From Nocardia araoensis NBRC 100135 (GTDB taxonomy: Bacteria > Actinomycetota > Actinomycetes > Mycobacteriales > Mycobacteriaceae): a DNA stretch of 57,702 bases. Below, piece after piece: positions 17,711-26,305 of this stretch (positions are counted from its first letter, which is position 1; each line of letters opens with the position of its first letter). The notes beneath the pieces are model-generated. The model had not been told where the DNA came from, did no database searches, and saw only the letters and a list, made by a program, of their open reading frames with translations. The translations under genes were made by a program, and so were the position numbers. Where the stretch lies: the NCBI RefSeq assembly GCF_000308435.1, contig NZ_BAFR01000043.1, positions 1 to 57,702 on the forward strand, read 5' to 3'.

Positions 17711-18041
17711 CCGCGAAGCCCGCGTAGCGTTCTCCTGGCTGGACTACGCGGTCGTTCGCCGCAACCTTGCCCGCGAACCGATCCCGCCCGCCCTCGCCCA
17801 ACTCATGCACCGCCTCGAGGCGGAACTCCGCGACGCGACACCGCGCGCGACCTCCGAACTGATCGGCGCGAGAGAAGCCGCCCGCATCCTGCACTGTGGT
17901 GAACGACTGGTACGCACACGCGCTCAGGAATTGGGTGGCAGACGCATTTCCGGGCGCTGGGTATTCGACCGGGAGAAGGTCGAAGAATTCGCGCGCACCC
18001 CCCGCCGCAGACAATGTCCGAATTTGCCGCGCACGGACTGA
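17697..18041 (+). CDS. Helix-turn-helix (MerR/excisionase-like) protein
   Basis: A 114-residue protein. Residues 50-100 hold an HTH_17-like DNA-binding region: ELIGAREAARILHCGERLVRTRAQEL, then GRRISGRWVFDREKVEEFA. It overlaps the preceding gene by 14 bases. As the second protein of this fold in the element, it may control the downstream structural-type genes. Confidence 0.7.
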   Translation: MHLDDREARVAFSWLDYAVVRRNLAREPIPPALAQLMHRLEAELRDATPRATSELIGAREAARILHCGERLVRTRAQELGGRRISGRWVFDREKVEEFARTPRRRQCPNLPRTD

Positions 18042-18125
18042 TTTCTGTACGCCGATAAACCGCATCGATACCGTCGGAATTGCCCACCTTGGCAGCAGGG
18101 AGTTTCGGGTTAGGTCGGCGGGTAG

Positions 18126-18170
18126 ACGGTTCACAGGGAGATTGAGGTCGATCATTTCCCTGTGAACCGT
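18126..18170. terminator. Strong inverted repeat between replication and tape-measure genes
   Basis: A perfect 14-bp stem ACGGTTCACAGGGA / TCCCTGTGAACCGT with a 17-base loop. It sits 85 bases after the HTH gene and upstream of the small ORF and tape-measure gene. It may be an intrinsic terminator or an operator separating early and late transcription. No T-run follows. Confidence 0.55.
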
Positions 18171-18201
18171 TCCCGCAATAGACGCGGGACGGTGAATCGG
18201 A

Positions 18202-18360
18202 ATGCACGGAGATCCACGGGACTATCTGATAGACGGCTGTGTCGCATTCTTGCGCGAACTGTCCGAACCCGAATTCGAACTGATCCTTCTGCGTGCACGC
18301 CCCCCGGAACCAGACCCTGACGACGGCACTGTTGCGCCGATCGGACGGCGCGCCGCATGA
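18202..18360 (+). CDS. Small 52-residue ORF coupled to tape-measure gene
   Basis: ATG at 18202 opens 52 codons (MHGDPRDYLIDGCVAFLREL..., ending GRRAA) whose TGA overlaps the ATG of the tape-measure gene (ATGA), the same coupling used by other genes of the element. The peptide is acidic and helical with a Pro/Asp-rich tail. In siphophages, small tail-assembly chaperones are encoded just before the tape-measure gene; that role is possible but not shown. Confidence 0.55.
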   Translation: MHGDPRDYLIDGCVAFLRELSEPEFELILLRARPPEPDPDDGTVAPIGRRAA

Positions 18361-21300
18361 CCGCGCCCGCCAACGCCGTGGAACTAGCCGTGGCCTACGT
18401 GTCCGTGGTCCCGGAAACTTCGAAGATCGCCCGGGGCATCAAGGACGCCATTCGCGGCGGCCAGTTGTACGCGAATCGCAACCCGATCAACATCAAGGCC
18501 AACGTCGATGTCTCCCACATCGGTGGGGTAGAGATCCCCGCCCTGGTGGACACGACGCGGTTCGACGCTGGGATCCGTGACGCGCTGCGCGAGGCGCAAA
18601 CCTACGCCACCGCGCACCCGATCGACATCCGCGCGAACGTCGACGTCTCCCACGTCGGCAACGTCGCGGTCGATGTGGTCCCGGACTTCGGCGACTTCGG
18701 CGACCGCATGTCGGTGGGGTTGGCGATCGCGCAGGCCAGCCACAACTGGACGGTCAACGTGGGAGTGGATGTCGACGGCGCCGGCGCGCTCGCGCAAATG
18801 TCGTCGGTCCACGCTGCCCTGCAAGGGATGGCGTCCCCGATCCATCAAGAGGTCAACGTCGATGTCGACCGCCGCGGCGGAGCGGCGACGGTGGGGTCTC
18901 TCGTGTCCGGCCTGGGGTCGGTCGGTGCGGCCGCCGGAGGACTGTCCGCCGTAGCGGCTGGTATCGCCGCGATCGGTGGCGCTGCGGGTGCCGCTGTGGG
19001 TGCGGTCGGGACGCTCGGTGTCGGTTTGGCCTCCCTGGGCCCCGCTGCGGCCGCTGGTATCGCGACCGTCGCCGTCGGTATGCAAGGCGTGGGGGATGCG
19101 TTCAAAGCACTGTCCGCGGCGGAGGACGCCGCGGGCACCGATATGGCTGCGCAGGCGAAAGCCGTGTCCGCGGCCAACGATCAGCTCGAGTCCGCGATCG
19201 AGGGTGTCGCCACCGCGCAACGCTCGCAAGCCGACGCGGTGAAGGACGCGAAGGATGCGCACCAGGACATCGCCCGCGCCTACAAGGACGCCGCCGACGA
19301 GCTCGAGGACTACCAGTTCAAGCTGAAGGACGCCGCCCTGTCGGAGCAGGAGGCGGCGCTCGCGGTCCGGGAAGCCCGCGACGAGTTGGCGAAGGCCAAA
19401 CCCGAGGACCGGGAGAAGGCGGCGCTTCGGTTGCAGCGCGCCGAACTGCGCTACCAGGAAGCCGTCGAGAAGAACAAAGACACCCAGGAGCAGGCGAACG
19501 AAGCCTTCCAGAAGGGTGTCGAGGGCTCGGACAAGGTCGTCGCCGCCAAGGACAAGGCCGCCAAGGCTGATGAGCGTGTCGCCGACGCGGACCGTGCGGT
19601 GGAGAAGGCGCACGCTCAGGTCGCGAAGGCACAGCAGGCGGTGACGGATGCGATGAACTCCGGGTCCTCCGCACAGGACAAAGCCGCGCAAGCGTTGGCG
19701 AAGCTGTCGCCCGCGGCGCAAGCGGCCGTTCTCGCCACCCGTGACCTCGCGCCCTTGTGGAAGGACCTCAAGAACGCCACCCAGGAAGCGCTGTTCGCCG
19801 ACGCCGCCCAGGGCATCACCGAACTCGCGACCGCAGCCATGCCCACGTTGAAGGCGGGCATGGTCGACGTCGCCGCCAGCATGAACGGGCTGACCAAGCA
19901 ATTCGCGGCGTTCTGGGCCGCACCGGAGAACCTCGCCGGTGTTCAGGCGGCGTTCGCGGGTGCCTCCAACTTCATCGACGGACTCGGCCCCGGCCTGCAG
20001 CAAGCCACCCAAGGGTTCCTGTCCCTCGGGCAGGCATTCGAGCCGGTCGCCAACCAAGTCGGCGCCCAGCTCGGCGGAATGCTCGGGCAGATCGGGCAAG
20101 CGTTCACTACCACGTTCCAGAACGGGGAACTGACGCAGCTCATCTCAACGTTCGGTGACACCCTCCAAGGACTGGGTGAAGGTCTGAACCCGTTGATCCA
20201 GGGCCTGATCCAGATGGGCAACATCGTCGGCCCCACCCTGGGGCCGCTGTTCAAGACTTTGGGGGAGTCCCTCGGCGCGCTCGGCCCCTCGCTGGGGCAG
20301 TTGGGCGCCACTTTCTCCACCACGTTGACCGGGATCCTGCCGGACCTGTCGAAGTTCATCGACGCACTCGCCAAGGGCCTCGAACCCGTCCTACCCGTGA
20401 TCGGTGACCTACTCCAGTCGATGATGACCGCGCTCACCCCGCTCATCGGACCGCTGTCGCAGATCGCTCAAGTCGTGGGAACCGCCCTGTCCCAAGCGAT
20501 TACAGCGCTCGCCCCATCCATCGGGCCGATCGGTGACGCGTTCGCGTCCCTGTTCACCGCGATCTCGCCGATCCTGCCCGTGCTCGCCGAGATCGCCTCC
20601 GGGATCCTGCAAGCGTTGGCGCCCGCGCTGACAACGATCTTCGATGCGCTCGCACCGGTGATCCAGCAGTGGGGCGACCTGCTTTTGCCAGCGTTCAAGC
20701 AGTTGCAGCCGATCCTCGCCGACGTCGCCACGACGCTCGGTAACGCGCTCGCCGACGCCCTGGTGCAGATCTCCCCGTACATCCCTGACATGGCGAAGGC
20801 GTTCACCGATCTGGTGATGGCGTTCACCCCACTGTTGCCGGAACTGGCTCGGCTCGTCGCCGACCTTCTCCCACCGATGCTGGACCTGTTCGTCTCGATC
20901 CTGCCGCAGGTCATCGACTTGACCAAGGCGTTTACCTGGTTGGCGAACAACGTCATCGTCCCGATCCTGATCCCCGCGATCAGGGGAATGTCGGAGTACC
21001 TGACCGACCAGTTGGAAAGCGTCTCGAAAGCCATCACCACCGCCCGCGACTTCTGGGGCGGCGCACTGGACAAAATGGGCAGCTTCTTCCGTGGCCTCGG
21101 CGACACCGTCGCGCAGATCTGGGACGGGATCGTCCGCAGCGTCGCCATCGGCGTGCGCTCGATTGGTGAGATCCTCCAGAAGGCAGGCGATTCCCCGATC
21201 CCGTTCCCCGGCCGCGGCAAAGCCGCCGAATACGGCAGCTCCCTCACCGAGTGGGCCAACGCGCACATGGCCGCTGGCGGCCTACTGAGCGGACCAGGTA

Positions 21301-22532
21301 CCGGTACCAGCGATTCCATGCTGATCGCCGCCTCCACCGGGGAGTACATCGTCAACGCCAGCGCCACGGCCGCGAACCTGCCCCTGCTCGAGGCGATCAA
21401 CGCCGGATGGATCCCCACCGCCGAGTTCCTGCACGGCATGATCCCCGGCTTCCGCGAAGGCGGCCTCGTACCGGGTAAGGCATTCGCCCAGAGCATGGAC
21501 TCCGCCACCTACCTCATGGGCGGCTACAACCGGCAGCAAATCGACTGTTCCGGCATCGTCTCCGCCGTCGTCAACGACGCCCTCGGCCTGGACCCGTTCT
21601 CGCCGCGCATGTCCACCATCAACGAAGGCCAATGGCTCGCCGCGAAGGGCGCGAAGCCCGGACTCGGCCCGGCCGGTTCGATCAACATCGGCTGGTTCGA
21701 CCACGGTGGCGGCGCGAACGGGCACACCGCCCTCACCCTCGGCGACGGAACCAACGTCGAATCCAACAGCAGCGACGGTGTCGTCATCGGCGGCCCTGTG
21801 GGCGCCACCCACAAGATGTTCGACAAGCACATGCACATCCCGCCGGAACTGCTGCGCGGCGGCGACCTCGGCACCTCTGGGGGTAGCGGCGCCACCAAGG
21901 GCGGCCGCCCGGGCAAGCTCGGCGGCTCCGCGGGCACCGGCGGGACCGGGACCGGCAGCGGCGCTACCGGTGCGGGTGCTGACGCGTCGGGCACCGACGC
22001 CGCGGGAGCTACCCCGGTGCTGGTCACCAACTGGCCCCCGCAGCTGTCCGTGGGCGGGCCCGCCACTACAGGTTTGGCGCCCGGTGAACTGTCGACGGCA
22101 ACCTACGGTCCAGCCGCGACCGCACCCACCACCACACCGAGCACGGTGGCACCGAACGCAGGTGCCGACAGCAAGCACCCCCTTGCGGGTCTGCCGATCC
22201 CCGGCGTCGGCAAGCTGTTCGACGGCCCCGCCCCCTGGTACCTCGCCGCCACCCCGGAGCAGGCGCTCGCCAACCTCGGCAGCCAAGCCGCAGGCCTCGC
22301 CCAGAGGACCGGCAGCGACTTCCAGAGCCTCATCCAGAACAACTGGCGAGAGATGCTCGACACCGGCCTTGCCGTGGCTGGCATGGGCGCCTCCGGCGGG
22401 TTCGGCAGCGGGATGCCACCCATGACCGTCATCAACAACGGCATGGACCCCAACAGCGCCGCGGCCGCAGTGGAACGCGTCGTCCGCCGACGCACCCTCG
22501 CAACCCAACGATCCGGCGGCTTCGGCCGCTAA
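18357..22532 (+). CDS. Phage tape-measure protein with NlpC/P60-like domain
   Basis: A 1391-residue protein with tape-measure architecture. Residues 175-250 are a long Gly/Ala hydrophobic stretch; 265-445 are coiled coil (Ala/Lys/Glu/Gln); 500-900 hold recurring hydrophobic helices (GPLSQIAQVVGTAL, LPVLAEIASGIL). Around residue 980 the segment GGLLSGPGTGTSDSML...GEYIVNA is typical of actinophage tape measures. A peptidase-like domain follows: C1064 in IDCSGIV and H1123 in GHTALTL, spaced as in NlpC/P60 enzymes. Residues 1165-1280 are a Gly/Thr/Pro linker. No other tail gene is present, which is unusual. Confidence 0.88.
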   Translation: MTAPANAVELAVAYVSVVPETSKIARGIKDAIRGGQLYANRNPINIKANVDVSHIGGVEIPALVDTTRFDAGIRDALREAQTYATAHPIDIRANVDVSHVGNVAVDVVPDFGDFGDRMSVGLAIAQASHNWTVNVGVDVDGAGALAQMSSVHAALQGMASPIHQEVNVDVDRRGGAATVGSLVSGLGSVGAAAGGLSAVAAGIAAIGGAAGAAVGAVGTLGVGLASLGPAAAAGIATVAVGMQGVGDAFKALSAAEDAAGTDMAAQAKAVSAANDQLESAIEGVATAQRSQADAVKDAKDAHQDIARAYKDAADELEDYQFKLKDAALSEQEAALAVREARDELAKAKPEDREKAALRLQRAELRYQEAVEKNKDTQEQANEAFQKGVEGSDKVVAAKDKAAKADERVADADRAVEKAHAQVAKAQQAVTDAMNSGSSAQDKAAQALAKLSPAAQAAVLATRDLAPLWKDLKNATQEALFADAAQGITELATAAMPTLKAGMVDVAASMNGLTKQFAAFWAAPENLAGVQAAFAGASNFIDGLGPGLQQATQGFLSLGQAFEPVANQVGAQLGGMLGQIGQAFTTTFQNGELTQLISTFGDTLQGLGEGLNPLIQGLIQMGNIVGPTLGPLFKTLGESLGALGPSLGQLGATFSTTLTGILPDLSKFIDALAKGLEPVLPVIGDLLQSMMTALTPLIGPLSQIAQVVGTALSQAITALAPSIGPIGDAFASLFTAISPILPVLAEIASGILQALAPALTTIFDALAPVIQQWGDLLLPAFKQLQPILADVATTLGNALADALVQISPYIPDMAKAFTDLVMAFTPLLPELARLVADLLPPMLDLFVSILPQVIDLTKAFTWLANNVIVPILIPAIRGMSEYLTDQLESVSKAITTARDFWGGALDKMGSFFRGLGDTVAQIWDGIVRSVAIGVRSIGEILQKAGDSPIPFPGRGKAAEYGSSLTEWANAHMAAGGLLSGPGTGTSDSMLIAASTGEYIVNASATAANLPLLEAINAGWIPTAEFLHGMIPGFREGGLVPGKAFAQSMDSATYLMGGYNRQQIDCSGIVSAVVNDALGLDPFSPRMSTINEGQWLAAKGAKPGLGPAGSINIGWFDHGGGANGHTALTLGDGTNVESNSSDGVVIGGPVGATHKMFDKHMHIPPELLRGGDLGTSGGSGATKGGRPGKLGGSAGTGGTGTGSGATGAGADASGTDAAGATPVLVTNWPPQLSVGGPATTGLAPGELSTATYGPAATAPTTTPSTVAPNAGADSKHPLAGLPIPGVGKLFDGPAPWYLAATPEQALANLGSQAAGLAQRTGSDFQSLIQNNWREMLDTGLAVAGMGASGGFGSGMPPMTVINNGMDPNSAAAAVERVVRRRTLATQRSGGFGR

Positions 22533-22558
22533 CCCACCCATCCCGAAAGGAAAAACTC

Positions 22559-23176
22559 ATGCCACGACCCGCGATCAACAAGGCCCGCATGGACCAGCTC
22601 CGCGCACAGGTAGCCGAAGCCACCAACAACATTCGCAACGACAAGCGCTACTCCGCCGAAGGGAAGCGCAACGCCATAGCCTCGGCCTACCGCCAAGCCC
22701 GCCGCGAAGCGCAGCAACTCCGCGACCAGCACATCGCCGACACCGACACCTTCAAGCGCACCCTCGAACGCGACCTGTTCGGCCTGCCCAAGAACAGCGA
22801 CTCCGCCGCCATCATGGCCTACCGCGACGCACAAGACAGGGTCGCCGCACTCGACGGTGAAGACGCCTGCACCAGGGCCGCCGAACGCGCCCGCATAACC
22901 GGCGACGAACACATGATGCGAGCCCTACTGCACCGCGCGTTCGACCGCGCATGGCTGCCCATCATCTACGCGGCCGACGCCGAGAACCCCGGCGTGCTCG
23001 ACAAGGCCAAGGAACTCGGATCCCTGCCCGACGAACGCACACAGAATCTCGAGAACAACGTCGGCCACAGCATCCGGATGCCCGAAGAACTCGGCGCCGC
23101 CTCGGACCGCCAGATCGACCAGTGGGCCGACGCGCACGAACCAGCCGTCGACGCCCCGCGGTACGTCCACATGTAG
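22559..23176 (+). CDS. Phage-type coiled-coil protein, unknown
   Basis: A 205-residue, highly charged helical protein (INKARMDQLRAQVAEATNNI, ASAYRQARREAQQLRDQH). Residues 1-75 are likely coiled coil. A second region contains MMRALLHRAFDRAWLPII. Similar proteins occur in head or connector regions of actinobacterial prophages, but I cannot name a family. GAAAGGA lies about 7 bases before the ATG. It follows the tape-measure gene by 26 bases and is probably co-transcribed. Confidence 0.65.
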   Translation: MPRPAINKARMDQLRAQVAEATNNIRNDKRYSAEGKRNAIASAYRQARREAQQLRDQHIADTDTFKRTLERDLFGLPKNSDSAAIMAYRDAQDRVAALDGEDACTRAAERARITGDEHMMRALLHRAFDRAWLPIIYAADAENPGVLDKAKELGSLPDERTQNLENNVGHSIRMPEELGAASDRQIDQWADAHEPAVDAPRYVHM

Positions 23177-23482
23177 GCCAGAGGCCCCAAAGAGGGGTCT
23201 GTGCTGTATCCTCAGGCCAGGCAGTCAGCGGGGTAATCCCATACCCGCGCAAGCCAATTCAGGGCCGCCACGGAAGCAGTCAGACCCCCCTGGGGGAGGA
23301 CTGCGGATGGCGGCCGATCCGCCCCCCCTTGGCATAGACGCTCCGGCTGGCTGCAATGCACCCGGAATCATCGCCCCAGGTCAGGGGCATTCCCCGTTCC
23401 CCAGCCTGTCCGGCCGATCCCCGAGCCTCGGTGTATCCGCTGGTCAGAGACGGTTATTCGTTACATCAGGAGGTGAGAGCGT
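23177..23482. other. 306-bp non-coding gap before the TerS-like gene
   Basis: No convincing ORF. It contains a hairpin at 23276-23304 (GCAGTC...GACTGC arms with an inner CCCCC/GGGGG stem) and C/G-rich runs such as CCCCAGGTCAGGGG. In phages and satellites the packaging (pac/cos) site commonly lies in or beside the small terminase gene, so this is a candidate region. It also must hold the leader of the next gene, which has a perfect Shine-Dalgarno sequence. Confidence 0.45.
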
Positions 23483-23824
23483 ATGCCGCGCATGAAGCCG
23501 TCCACCGCGCTGCGTAAGCGGATGGATGCGGCCCTGGGGCCCGGTATGGACTGGACAGAGCAGGAGCTCGAGCTGTTGACCCTCGCCGGCCGGGCCGCGG
23601 ACCGCGTCGAGATCGTGCAAGCCCAGTTCGACCGCGAACTGTCCCGCGACGAACCGCGACCCATGCACGTGGTTCGCCTCTCGGCGGAGCTGCGTGCACT
23701 GGAGCGAGCGCAGGCCGATCTGGTCGCGCGGTTGAACCCCGTCGGTGAGGGCCCGGCGAAGTCCGAGCGGCATGTCCGGGCAGCGCTGGTGCGCTGGGAT
23801 CGGGAGAGGGAACGTCATGGCTAG
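23483..23824 (+). CDS. Terminase small subunit-like protein
   Basis: A 113-residue basic helical protein. The pattern WTEQELELLTLAGRAADRVEIVQAQ, then HVVRLSAELRALERAQADLVARL resembles small terminase subunits (P27-like) of actinophages: a first helical hairpin, a short strand region, then two helices with the R..A.L..LL spacing. There is no large subunit. Satellites use such a lone TerS to redirect helper packaging. The ATG at 23483 has a perfect AGGAGGTGA 6 bases upstream. Similarity is judged by eye and is moderate. Confidence 0.5.
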   Translation: MPRMKPSTALRKRMDAALGPGMDWTEQELELLTLAGRAADRVEIVQAQFDRELSRDEPRPMHVVRLSAELRALERAQADLVARLNPVGEGPAKSERHVRAALVRWDRERERHG

Positions 23825-24383
23825 GAAGCGACCCGAACCGTTCGGGCTGCCACCGGTGCCCGCCGAAGCGCTGGCGCTGGCGACAGCCGACGGCCGGTTC
23901 CACCGCGGTGGTTACGTGGAAGACGAACCGCGACACACGCTGATGATGGCGAAGTGGCGGCGCTGGTGCGAGCTGCGTCGAGCGTGGGCGGAACAGGTGG
24001 GTCTCCCGCGGGGCCGTGCGGTGGCGCAGTGGCGATCAGCGGTCGCCGAAGCCAAGCGGCAACGGCAGATCATCGCGGAGTCGCTGGTGTCTGCGCAGGA
24101 GAACACGCGCCCGCAGTACAGCAACGAGCTGAACAAGCTGAACAAGTTGATTGCTGAGGAGGAGGAGCGGCGGGGGATCGAGTCGGGTGGGATGGCTGGC
24201 CATGTTCCGCCGGAGTTGCGTGATCCTGCGGTGTGGGCGTCGCGGGAGGAGTGGATGCAGGCGCGGGAGGAGTGGATTGAGGCGGGGAATCGGTGGCCGG
24301 GTGGTGAGGTGGCGGAGTTCGCCGGGGTGTTGGAGGTGTTGCGGGCCGCTCCGGATGAGCCGTTCGATTGGGGCGCGATCTGA
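23817..24383 (+). CDS. Element protein of unknown function
   Basis: A 188-residue charged helical protein (MMAKWRRWCELRRAWAEQVGLPRGRAV..., ending FDWGAI), rich in Trp, Arg and Glu. Its ATG overlaps the end of the TerS-like gene by 8 bases, so the two are translationally coupled and probably act together. The latter half uses GTG/GGG-rich codons unlike the start. Family not recognised. Confidence 0.6.
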   Translation: MARKRPEPFGLPPVPAEALALATADGRFHRGGYVEDEPRHTLMMAKWRRWCELRRAWAEQVGLPRGRAVAQWRSAVAEAKRQRQIIAESLVSAQENTRPQYSNELNKLNKLIAEEEERRGIESGGMAGHVPPELRDPAVWASREEWMQAREEWIEAGNRWPGGEVAEFAGVLEVLRAAPDEPFDWGAI

Positions 24384-24468
24384 CGGTGGCGACCGTTACA
24401 AATGTTGTGCCCGTTGGAACCGAGGGACATCCAGTCCCCCGGATGCTTGGCAGGGTCCTCTGACGGCG

Positions 24469-24504
24469 AAACCGGGGTACTCGTTGTTGAGTACCCCGGT
24501 TTTC
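24469..24504 (+). terminator. Rho-independent terminator of the rightward element operon
   Basis: A 14-bp stem (AAACCGGGGTACTC / GAGTACCCCGGTTT) with a GTTGTT loop running into TTTTC. It is the strongest terminator in the window and closes the long rightward operon of the element. Confidence 0.92.
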
Positions 24505-24554
24505 TAGCTCCCCGCGACCCGGCTTCCGTCACGTGACGTAACCAGGTCTTCAGC

Positions 24555-24737
24555 TTACCTCCCGCCGGTCGTGTCGCCTCCGTCGAGCTCGCGGAGGAAC
24601 CGCTCCGCGGACACCTTGCGGGGGCATGGCGGTGTGCAGGTGGCGTGAATCTTCAGCAGGCCGCGAGCGTGCTTCTCGTCCGCGGGCATGTTCCCGTCCT
24701 CGCAGTAGTCCTGTACCCAGGAACGTCGCGTCGTCAC
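24555..24737 (-). CDS. Small cysteine-containing protein in right-end module
   Basis: A 60-residue protein (MTTRRSWVQDYCEDGNMPAD...) with cysteines at 12, 34 and 38 and a His at 31 (HATCTPPC), a possible metal site. GTG at 24737 overlaps the stop codon of the preceding small membrane gene (GTGA), so the pair is coupled. It is divergent from the HTH regulator. Not recognised. Confidence 0.55.
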   Translation of the reverse strand: MTTRRSWVQDYCEDGNMPADEKHARGLLKIHATCTPPCPRKVSAERFLRELDGGDTTGGR

Positions 24738-24901
24738 CGCCGGTCCTCGCGGTCGATGCGTTCCATGACCTCCCGGAACGGCACCCGCTCGTCGGGATCG
24801 CCGCCGAGCTCGAGTAGCCACGGCAGCACCCAGAACAGCAGGATCAACAGACCGCCGACAGCGGCCATGACGATGAGGACGGTTGCAAGCTCTGTGGTCA
24901 T
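24734..24901 (-). CDS. Small single-span membrane protein
   Basis: A 55-residue protein with one long hydrophobic segment (residues 6-27: ATVLIVMAAVGGLLILLFWV) and a charged C-terminus (DERVPFREVMERIDREDRR). AAGGG lies 7 bases before the ATG. It is translationally coupled to the next small gene. Its size and position beside a regulator suggest a cargo or signalling module. Function unknown. Confidence 0.6.
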   Translation of the reverse strand: MTTELATVLIVMAAVGGLLILLFWVLPWLLELGGDPDERVPFREVMERIDREDRR

Positions 24902-25042
24902 ACGGTGACCCTTCGGCGCAGTGTGGTGTGGGTTGGGTACACCCGGCACCGAGGACTACCGCTTCGGGGGGCGGTGTCGACCCGGCACCGGGTGCTGATC
25001 TCAGTTTCAGCCGGTTCACCTAGTTGTGACCCCGTTGCTGTG

Positions 25043-25075
25043 TTGACACCTGTTTTCCATCGCTACCGTGGGGAA
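25043..25075 (+). promoter_or_regulatory. Promoter of the right-end regulator
   Basis: TTGACA (25043-25048) and TACCGT (25064-25069) are separated by 15 bases, and the ATG follows after 6 bases. The message is probably leaderless. Confidence 0.55.
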
Positions 25076-26008
25076 ATGGACCAGGGGGCGCTACTGCGCA
25101 CGGCGCGCAAATCGGCAGGGGTGTCGCTGCGCTCGATGGCGCGGATGACGAACTACTCCCCGGCCTACTTGAGCCTCATCGAGTCCGGGAAACGGCCTGC
25201 GCCACATGAGGTTGTCTGCGCCTACGAGCGGACGCTGGGTACGGATCTCGAGCGGCTGTCGGCAGTCTCGGACTCGCCCGCGAAGGTCGATTCGAGCAGC
25301 CTGGGCGACGTCGCGGTCATGCTGTCGGCAACGCGACGCATCGAGGACGCAGCTGGACCGGCTGCGGTTGTCGCAGTCGTGCAAGGCATGTCGTCGATGG
25401 CCGAGCAGTTCGCGGACCAGGCTCGTGCGCGTCACGCCTCCCGCGCCGCGGCGCTGGCGAGCGAGGTCACCCAGTACCGCGGTTGGCTCGAGCACGCGAC
25501 GGGCGCCGGTAAAGCCTCCCTGCGCAGCCTGGACCGGTCCATTGCTCTCGCTGAACATGCTGGCGGTAGCGACCAGCTCGCGCACGGGCTCAGCTTCGGC
25601 GCGTACGTCCGCCTCGAGCGTGGGCGGCTCGACGAAGCGGCACAGATGGTCGAAGCCGTGCTGTCCGTGCCTCGTTTGCACCCGCTGATTCGCGTGTACG
25701 AGCGCTATCAGCACGCCCGCGTGCTCGCGGTGGCGGGCGATCGGCACGGCGCCGAGCGTGCCCTGCTGCTCGCCGACTCGGAAGCAGACGCGGCAGCAGA
25801 TGAGCCACCACCGGACGCGGGGTATTGGTACACGCCGGGTTTCTTCGGCCTGCAACGGGCCCGGGTGCTTCGCACTCTCGGTGATGTCGAACGCAGCCGT
25901 GAAGTCGTGGCGCAGTCGCTTCAGTCGATGCCGGAGGATCACGCCAAGGCTGAATGGGCGGCGAAGTGGCGCCGCGCGGCCGCCGGAGACGACGACGTAC
26001 CGCACTGA
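25076..26008 (+). CDS. XRE-family regulator with helical-repeat domain
   Basis: A 310-residue protein. Residues 5-60 are a clear XRE HTH (LRTARKSAGVSLRSMARMTNYSPAYLSLIESGKR). The remaining 240 residues are Ala-rich TPR-like helical repeats (HGLSFGAYVRLERGRLDEAAQMVEAVL, HARVLAVAGDRHGAERALLL, QRARVLRTLGDVERSREVVAQSL), as in actinobacterial regulators that sense a peptide or small ligand. It is the last gene before attR and is divergent from the two small genes. Confidence 0.8.
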   Translation: MDQGALLRTARKSAGVSLRSMARMTNYSPAYLSLIESGKRPAPHEVVCAYERTLGTDLERLSAVSDSPAKVDSSSLGDVAVMLSATRRIEDAAGPAAVVAVVQGMSSMAEQFADQARARHASRAAALASEVTQYRGWLEHATGAGKASLRSLDRSIALAEHAGGSDQLAHGLSFGAYVRLERGRLDEAAQMVEAVLSVPRLHPLIRVYERYQHARVLAVAGDRHGAERALLLADSEADAAADEPPPDAGYWYTPGFFGLQRARVLRTLGDVERSREVVAQSLQSMPEDHAKAEWAAKWRRAAAGDDDVPH

Positions 26009-26305
26009 CCTAGCGGCCGGACTCCGGCGACATCATCTTGCTGACGCCGACAAAATGACTGGTCGCCCAGGTTGTCGACGTCGACAAGCTGGATCCGAAC
26101 CCGCGGCTGGCCGTTCGTTTGCTGTGAAGCGCCTCCGGGCGGTTCTTGTGGCCGTTTTGGTGAAGCAATTCAGGCTGAGTTCCACTCAGCTCGACTAACT
26201 CCGTGTGATTTGTGACCTCGGACGTCGGTGTCCAAAGGCTTGGATATCCCCAGGTAGAGGCACGAGTGGAGCTTAGTGGAGCTGAAAGCAGATCGCCCCG
26301 TGTCA
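26009..26305. other. Right-end non-coding region with palindromes
   Basis: About 300 bp without a gene between the regulator and attR. It holds TTGTCGACGTCGACAA (26072-26087, perfect 16-bp palindrome) and GCTGAG-TTCCA-CTCAGC (26174-26190), plus a repeated GTGGAGCT near 26270. The second dyad matches the form of the dyad at the repressor start. These may be integrase arm sites, repressor operators, or excisionase sites. Confidence 0.5.

Noticed and set aside
11666..26008. Actinomycete integrative conjugative element (AICE)
   Set aside because: Int, Xis and prim-pol fit, but there is no FtsK/TraB-type translocase or Spd gene.
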